Positions 58,054 to 64,000 of a DNA stretch of 64,000 nucleotides are shown piece by piece (the stretch's first letter is position 1; each line of letters begins with the position of its first letter). This DNA comes from an uncultured Bacteroidales bacterium. Its GTDB lineage: Bacteria; Bacteroidota; Bacteroidia; Bacteroidales; CAIWKO01. Where the stretch lies: NCBI GenBank assembly GCA_903913285.1, contig CAIWKO010000010.1, forward strand, positions 170,790 to 234,789, written 5' to 3'. The notes below the pieces were generated by a model. The model ran no database searches and was not told the origin of the DNA. It worked only from the letters and a program-made list of their open reading frames with translations. Position numbers and translations under genes: made by a program.

Positions 58054-58932
58054 TTAATAATACAAATAGTCAACTTTTATTTTTAAATATTTTCTTACCG
58101 CAAAAAATGTAGAGATCAGCGAAATTACAAAACCGATCGCTATAACGAACGCGAACAATATAAGAAAAAGATCGATGCTTTGCAGATTAATAATTTCCGG
58201 AATTTCTCTTCGTGAAATGGATATAACACCTATCAGCATTGCAATCGCTATCAAAGAAGAAATTAATCCGTGAATAAGGCTGATGACTAAAAAAGGTTTG
58301 CGGATAAATCCTTCTGTAGCTCCTACCAGTTGCATGGTCTTGATCAGAAAACGCTTTGAATATACGGCCAAACGAATGGTATTGTTGATCAAACTAATGG
58401 CAATGATCAATAGCAGTAAACTGAATCCGAGCAATACTGCCGAGATATTATTGATATTATCGTTGACGTCTTTTACCAATGATTTTTGATATTTAACTTC
58501 CTCAACAACGGGATTTTTCTTAAGTTGTTGTTCAATTTGTTCAAAATATTCGGGAGTTGCATATTGAGCTTTCAGATGAACCTCGATTGAAGATTGGAGA
58601 GGATTGTACCCAATGAATTGAACAAAATCAACGCCCAGTTCTTTCTGATAATTCTCTGAAGCTTTTTCTTCGCTGATATATTCCGTAGAACGGACATATT
58701 CCATGGCATCGAGTTGTTTTTGCAATTGCACGATATCGGCTTCCTTCACATTCTTGTTCATATAAACTGTGAATCCGATATTTTCTTTTACAAAATCAGA
58801 AAGCTTTTGGGTGTGCAATACAAGCAGGCCAACCAAGCCTATAGCAAACAATACGAGTGAAATACTCACAATAGTCGTGATTCTGGAACTGTTGAGTCTG
58901 CGACGGCTAAAATGCTCTTCTTTTCGCGCCAT
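58054..58932 (-). CDS. ftsX: Cell division protein FtsX
   Basis: MARKEEHFSRRRLNSSRITTIVSISLVLFAIGLVGLLVLHTQKLSDFVKENIGFTVYM; RFLIKTMQLVGATEGFIRKPFL. Start 58932 preferred to the ORF-track start 58971. Confidence 0.93.
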   Translation of the reverse strand: MARKEEHFSRRRLNSSRITTIVSISLVLFAIGLVGLLVLHTQKLSDFVKENIGFTVYMNKNVKEADIVQLQKQLDAMEYVRSTEYISEEKASENYQKELGVDFVQFIGYNPLQSSIEVHLKAQYATPEYFEQIEQQLKKNPVVEEVKYQKSLVKDVNDNINNISAVLLGFSLLLLIIAISLINNTIRLAVYSKRFLIKTMQLVGATEGFIRKPFLVISLIHGLISSLIAIAMLIGVISISRREIPEIINLQSIDLFLILFAFVIAIGFVISLISTFFAVRKYLKIKVDYLYY

Positions 58933-59043
58933 TGATTTGTTTTGGGCTGCTAAATTAATAATTTTTATCATACCGATTAAAAGTGTTTTAAAAATACATC
59001 AGCATTTTCGCGGAGTTAATTGGTCATATCTTGCAGTTTTTTG

Positions 59044-59051
59044 TAAATTTG
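59044..59051 (+). promoter_or_regulatory. -7 element upstream of leuS
   Basis: TAAATTTG; ATG at 59073. Confidence 0.5.
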
Positions 59052-59072
59052 CTCCCTCATAAAAAAAAATAA

Positions 59073-61835
59073 ATGGATTACAATTTCAGTGAGGTAGAAA
59101 AAAAATGGAGAACCTGGTGGCAGGAAAACAATACCTATAAAACCCAAAACGACACTTCAAAACCTAAATATTATGTGCTCGATATGTTTCCCTATCCTTC
59201 GGGAGCAGGCCTGCATGTCGGACATCCGCTGGGATATATCGCTTCGGATATCTATGCCCGGTATAAACGTTTAAAAGGCTTTAATGTGTTGCACCCAATG
59301 GGTTATGATGCCTACGGACTTCCTGCCGAACAATATGCCATACAAACCGGACAACACCCAGCCATTACCACTGAAAAGAATCTGAACCGCTATCGTCAGC
59401 AGCTCGATCTGCTTGGCTTTTCATTCGACTGGAGCCGCGAAGTGCGTACGTCCGATCCAAAATATTATAAATGGACCCAATGGACCTTCATCAAATTATT
59501 TCATTCGTGGTATGATAACGAAACCGATAAGGCAGAACCAATAGAAAACCTTATAAAACTTTTCGAAGCAAACGGTTCGGAGGACATAGATGCGGCCTCA
59601 ACTCCACACGACAAGTTTGATGCTGACGATTGGAAGAATTTTACAGAAACGGAAAAACAGGAGATACTGATGAACTATCGATTGGCTTATCTTGCCGACA
59701 CGATGGTTAACTGGTGTCCTGCATTGGGAACCGTTTTGGCAAACGACGAAGTGAGCGAAGGGTTTTCGGTTCGGGGAGGCCATCCTGTTGTCCGGAAATC
59801 GATGAAACAATGGCTGCTTCGTATTACAGCTTATTCTGAGAGATTGCTCAACGGTTTGGATAAAATTGATTGGCCCGAGCCGATTAAAGAAGTTCAACGC
59901 AATTGGATCGGTCGCTCGGAAGGAGCCATGATCGATTTCGCCATTTATGGTCATTATCTGGTCTTGCATGTTTTCACCACCCGTCCCGATACGATCTTTG
60001 GAGTTTCGTATATAACAATCGCTCCGGAACATGAGTATGTGGACATTATCACTACCGGAGAATATCTTGGTGCCGTTAAAAAATACGTTGAAGAAACCAA
60101 AAACAGAAGTGAACGCGAACGTATGGCCGATGTTAAAAAGATCACCGGACAGTTCACGGGAGCTTATGCCATACATCCTTTAAACGGAAAAATGATCCCG
60201 ATATGGGTAGGTGATTATGTTTTGGCAGGCTATGGCACGGGGGCCGTTATGGCTGTTCCAGCTCATGACAGCCGAGATTATGCTTTTGCCAAACATTTCG
60301 GGTTGGATATTCTTGAAGTGGTTAGCGGAGGAGATATTTCAAAAGAATCGTACGACGCTAAATCGGGGAAACTCATCAATTCTGAATTCCTGAACGGAAT
60401 GGAAGTTAAAGATGCGATGGATTTTACAATAGGATGTGTGGAAGGAATGGAGATCGGAAGCAAAAAAGTGAATTATCGTTTACACGATGCCATTTTCAGC
60501 AGGCAGCGTTATTGGGGCGAACCTTTTCCGGTTTACTACAAAGAAGGAATACCCTACACGCTTGATGAATCGGAACTTCCTTTAGAATTGCCTAACGTTG
60601 ATGCTTACCTACCTACCGAAACCGGTGAACCCCCTTTGGCCCGCGCTAAAAACTGGAAAACCAAAGACGGATATCCCCTCGAAACCAATACTATGCCCGG
60701 CTTTGCAGGTTCAAGCGGATATTATTTGCGTTACATGGATCCGCATAACGATACAGAATATTTTTCGCACGAAGCCAATAACTACTGGCAAAATGTTGAT
60801 CTGTATATCGGCGGTGCAGAACATGCCACAGGGCATTTGATTTATTCAAGATTTTGGAATAAATTTTTATACGACCTTGGATTAACGGTTAAGGATGAGC
60901 CTTTCCAAAAACTCATCAATCAGGGGATGATACAGGGAAGATCAAACTTGATACACAGAATTAAAGGCAAAAACACTTTCATATCCTTTAATTTGATAAA
61001 AGATTACGATACCACTCCAATTCATGTTGATGTGAATATTGTTGATAACGACATTTTGGATATTGAATTATTTAAAAAATGGATGCCCGAAATTTCGGAT
61101 GCTGAATTTATTATGGAAAATAATAAGTTCGTTTGTGGTTGGAGTGTTGAAAAGATGTCGAAATCATTGCATAATGTCGTTAACCCTGACGACCTAATAG
61201 AAAAATACGGGGCAGATACATTACGTTTGTACGAAATGTTTTTAGGTCCTCTGGAAATGCATAAACCCTGGGATACCAATGGCATTGAAGGAGTTTATCG
61301 CTTTATGCGTAAATTCTGGCGATTATTTCATGATCAAAATAATGTTTTCAGTATTAGTGATAATGAACCCACAGCAGACGAATTGCGTGTGATCCATAAA
61401 ACCATTAAAAAAACCAAAGACGATATTGAACGTTTTTCATTCAACACAGCAATAAGTTCATTTATGATTTGCGTGAACGAACTCACGGAACTGAAATGCA
61501 ACAAACGTAAGGTTTTGAGTGATCTTGCCATACTGATTTCGCCTTTTGCACCCCATATAGCAGAAGAATTATGGAGTTTGTTAGGAAATAAAGGCAGCAT
61601 TACTCAGGTTGAATTTCCTGCTTTTGATGAAAAATATCTTTTGGTAAATGCGCACTCCTATCCTGTTTCATTCAACGGGAAGATGCGTTTTAAACTTGAA
61701 CTGCCTCTTGATATGGCCGGGTCTGAGATCGAAAAAGCAGTATTAGCTGCTAAAGAAACTGAGAAATGGCTGACTCAAGGTCCTCCAAAAAAAGTTATTA
61801 TCATTCCGGGGAAAATCATTAATATAGTTCTCTGA
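59073..61835 (+). CDS. leuS: Leucine--tRNA ligase
   Basis: [89 protein letters not shown]. Confidence 0.97.
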   Translation: MDYNFSEVEKKWRTWWQENNTYKTQNDTSKPKYYVLDMFPYPSGAGLHVGHPLGYIASDIYARYKRLKGFNVLHPMGYDAYGLPAEQYAIQTGQHPAITTEKNLNRYRQQLDLLGFSFDWSREVRTSDPKYYKWTQWTFIKLFHSWYDNETDKAEPIENLIKLFEANGSEDIDAASTPHDKFDADDWKNFTETEKQEILMNYRLAYLADTMVNWCPALGTVLANDEVSEGFSVRGGHPVVRKSMKQWLLRITAYSERLLNGLDKIDWPEPIKEVQRNWIGRSEGAMIDFAIYGHYLVLHVFTTRPDTIFGVSYITIAPEHEYVDIITTGEYLGAVKKYVEETKNRSERERMADVKKITGQFTGAYAIHPLNGKMIPIWVGDYVLAGYGTGAVMAVPAHDSRDYAFAKHFGLDILEVVSGGDISKESYDAKSGKLINSEFLNGMEVKDAMDFTIGCVEGMEIGSKKVNYRLHDAIFSRQRYWGEPFPVYYKEGIPYTLDESELPLELPNVDAYLPTETGEPPLARAKNWKTKDGYPLETNTMPGFAGSSGYYLRYMDPHNDTEYFSHEANNYWQNVDLYIGGAEHATGHLIYSRFWNKFLYDLGLTVKDEPFQKLINQGMIQGRSNLIHRIKGKNTFISFNLIKDYDTTPIHVDVNIVDNDILDIELFKKWMPEISDAEFIMENNKFVCGWSVEKMSKSLHNVVNPDDLIEKYGADTLRLYEMFLGPLEMHKPWDTNGIEGVYRFMRKFWRLFHDQNNVFSISDNEPTADELRVIHKTIKKTKDDIERFSFNTAISSFMICVNELTELKCNKRKVLSDLAILISPFAPHIAEELWSLLGNKGSITQVEFPAFDEKYLLVNAHSYPVSFNGKMRFKLELPLDMAGSEIEKAVLAAKETEKWLTQGPPKKVIIIPGKIINIVL

Positions 61836-61885
61836 AAATTTTTTGGAACAGAATTTGATTCTATTGTGGATCAAATAGTAAAAAA

Positions 61886-62695
61886 ATGAAAACCAAGGTA
61901 ATTTTCGCAGTAATAATTGTTTTTATCGCAACAAATGCCAAAGCGCAATTGAGGGTCGAAAACAATGATGCCTTTCAACGGGGCGAAATTTTAACGTATA
62001 AAGCGTATTATGATGCTGCTTTAACCGGTGAGGTTATTGCAGGGAACGCTGTATTCGCCATCAACAATGAAAATAAAAAGATCAACGACCATAGCACTTT
62101 GCATATTGAGGTTGTGGGCAAAACCAAAGGAGCTTTTAACTGGTTCTTTAAAGTGAACGACCATTATGAAACCTATGTTGACGAAGAGACTCTGGCTCCC
62201 TGGCTTTTTTTACGCCGGGTAGATGAAGGTGGATATATCATCAATCAGGATGTTACTTTTAATCAGAATAAAAATGTGGCTTATTTTGTTGATAACAAGA
62301 ATGCAAAAAAAACAACAGTTACCACTCCTCCGTATGTACAGGATCTATTATCAGCCATTTATTATTGCCGCACCTATGATGTTACTAAATTGGGAAATAA
62401 AGATGAATTTGGTGTAAAATTCATGCTCGATGATACTATCTTTTCAACCAAAGTAGTTGTTTTGGGTAAGGAAACCATAAATACTTGTTTCGGAAAAATA
62501 CGCTGTTTAAAGTTAAAACCTCAGGTATTGACCGGTAATGTTTTTAAAGATCCATATCCTGTGACACTTTGGGTTACGGATGATAAGAACAAGGTGCCAA
62601 TACTTGTAGAATCAAAAATACTTGTGGGGAAAGTAAAACTTGAACTTATAGATTACAGCGGTTTAAAAAATCCATTTTTAGCCTTGGTAAAATAA
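61886..62695 (+). CDS. DUF3108 domain-containing protein
   Basis: FQRGEILTYKAYYDAALTGEVIAGNAVFAI; WVTDDKNKVPILVESKILVGKVKLELIDY. Confidence 0.8.
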   Translation: MKTKVIFAVIIVFIATNAKAQLRVENNDAFQRGEILTYKAYYDAALTGEVIAGNAVFAINNENKKINDHSTLHIEVVGKTKGAFNWFFKVNDHYETYVDEETLAPWLFLRRVDEGGYIINQDVTFNQNKNVAYFVDNKNAKKTTVTTPPYVQDLLSAIYYCRTYDVTKLGNKDEFGVKFMLDDTIFSTKVVVLGKETINTCFGKIRCLKLKPQVLTGNVFKDPYPVTLWVTDDKNKVPILVESKILVGKVKLELIDYSGLKNPFLALVK

Positions 62696-62770
62696 AGCAT
62701 CTAAAAAAGGCTGTTGATTCTTGCATTTTGGGTAAAAGATTTATTACTTTCGTAAAAAAAAATTACAGAT

Positions 62771-63223
62771 ATGAAAAAAACAATTCTTTTAATAGCATGC
62801 AGTTTAATTGCTGTAGCAGGTTTTGCACAAAAAATTGACCAGAAACAGGTTCCACTCGAAGTTAAAAAAACACTTTTGAACAAGGCAAATGATACTTTAT
62901 CTTCCGTTTGGGAAAAAGAGAGTGGTTTCTATAAAGCCTTATTCACCAAGGGTGAATTGAAAGCAGAAATACAGATCAAAGAAAATGGTGAATGGATAAA
63001 ATCGATATGGACGTTACCGTATACATACGTCCCTCAAAAGATTAAAGATAATGTGCCGACCACTTTCCCCGACTCTAAGGTCATCGGGGCTTCGATTCAG
63101 AATCGTACTGATGGTGATTATTATGTTATTGAAGCCAAAAAGAAAAAAGACATCCAATTATTATACTATAGTCTTAAATCAGAATATATTAAAACCGAAC
63201 CTAAAGAAGTTAAACAAAAATAA
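62771..63223 (+). CDS. PepSY-like secreted protein
   Basis: Signal MKKTILLIACSLIAVAGFAQ; WEKESGFYKALFTKGELKAEIQIKENGEWIKS. Confidence 0.7.
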   Translation: MKKTILLIACSLIAVAGFAQKIDQKQVPLEVKKTLLNKANDTLSSVWEKESGFYKALFTKGELKAEIQIKENGEWIKSIWTLPYTYVPQKIKDNVPTTFPDSKVIGASIQNRTDGDYYVIEAKKKKDIQLLYYSLKSEYIKTEPKEVKQK

Positions 63224-63359
63224 GGAAATAATATCTATCATGAATTACCCCTCTGTTAAAAAGGGATATTTAAAGTAGTATATAAAAAAATCTTAATAGA
63301 TGTCAAAAACTTGATTAATTATATTAAATTTGTAACCAAATAATTTTAAAAAAACGCGT

Positions 63360-63902
63360 ATGAAAAAAATTACTTTACTTTTAGTGGTTTTCGTTTTGGG
63401 ATGCTCAGTTGTTTTTGCACAAAGCATAGAAAGCAAAAACTGTAACAAACCTATTACAAAAAAAATTAATAATAAATCATCAATCTTACTCAATTCAAAA
63501 GCAAGTATGACTGACACGGTTTATTTCAATTTAGCAAGATTAAGCAGTTCAGATTCCGCAAAACTTCTAGGGCTCTATAGTACAAGTGCTACTTCTATGG
63601 GGCAATATTTTGAACGTCCTCAAGCAATGCAAGTTTTAGGAACAACTTTTTTTGCTGTTTGTTCGGCAGTAGCATCGGTAAATGTTACGGTGGCAATATA
63701 CAATTGCGCTGCTGACTCAACACCTACAGGAACAGCCTTATCAACTGTAATCGTCCCTGTTGACTCTTCCTGGGCAAATGGGATTGAAATTTTTGCAGCA
63801 TTCTCCCCTGCAGTTTCTGTCACAGGGCCATATGTTATCACCGTTTCAAACACAACTGCAAAGGTTATGTTTTATGATATTGTAGAAAATGATTACTTTT
63901 GA
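63360..63902 (+). CDS. Hypothetical secreted protein
   Basis: Signal MKKITLLLVVFVLGCSVVFAQ; beta-rich body. Confidence 0.65.
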   Translation: MKKITLLLVVFVLGCSVVFAQSIESKNCNKPITKKINNKSSILLNSKASMTDTVYFNLARLSSSDSAKLLGLYSTSATSMGQYFERPQAMQVLGTTFFAVCSAVASVNVTVAIYNCAADSTPTGTALSTVIVPVDSSWANGIEIFAAFSPAVSVTGPYVITVSNTTAKVMFYDIVENDYF

Positions 63903-63917
63903 AGAAACAAAATTGTC

Positions 63918-64000
63918 ATGGATTTACAAAAAGTTGTACAGGACTTAAGCAGAGAAGAAAAGGCCGAATTAATACGTTTATTATCAAAAGAACTCAAAGA
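63918..64000 (+). CDS. N-terminal fragment of an ORF cut by the window edge
   Basis: MDLQKVVQDLSREEKAELIRLLSKELK... open to the end. Confidence 0.4.
   Translation, partial: MDLQKVVQDLSREEKAELIRLLSKELK

Noticed and set aside
56132-58932. Novel operon of ftsX, DUF3098, uppP and truB
   Set aside because: This gene order is a known conserved cluster in Bacteroidota; ordinary.

Overview
The window looks like a Bacteroidota (Bacteroidales/Flavobacteriia-like) chromosome. Evidence: T9SS type-B C-terminal domains, TAnnTTTG-type promoters, and the gene orders ftsX-DUF3098-uppP-truB and dnaE-trxA-DUF58. Most of it is housekeeping: lpxD (partial), efp, dnaE, trxA, pepT, OPT transporter, valS, pheT, radical SAM protein, M28 peptidase, ABC ATPase, cobalamin adenosyltransferase, truB, uppP, ftsX, leuS. 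There is also a glycoside-phosphorylase locus (GH94-GH130-SSS symporter-CBM9) and two adjacent giant T9SS type-B surface proteins with Ig-like repeats. I saw no rRNA, transposase, prophage or CRISPR-Cas, and recognised no tRNA by eye. The main unexplained signal is a set of five non-coding tandem arrays, at about 10.2, 23.1, 33.3, 44.8 and 51.8 kb. All have a 21-bp period, but each has its own private unit sequence. They occupy exactly the five longest intergenic gaps in the window, and four of those gaps are divergent. The units can be rotated onto a partly shared framework (about ATK-N10-CATGY). Two arrays show combinatorial, fixed-position variation between units. A second class of heptanucleotide (7-bp) arrays lies in the same gaps in three cases; one sits in a linker that fuses two unrelated genes in frame. 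Several dispersed hairpin and gene-end repeats are also present. All calls are by eye; no database search was run.
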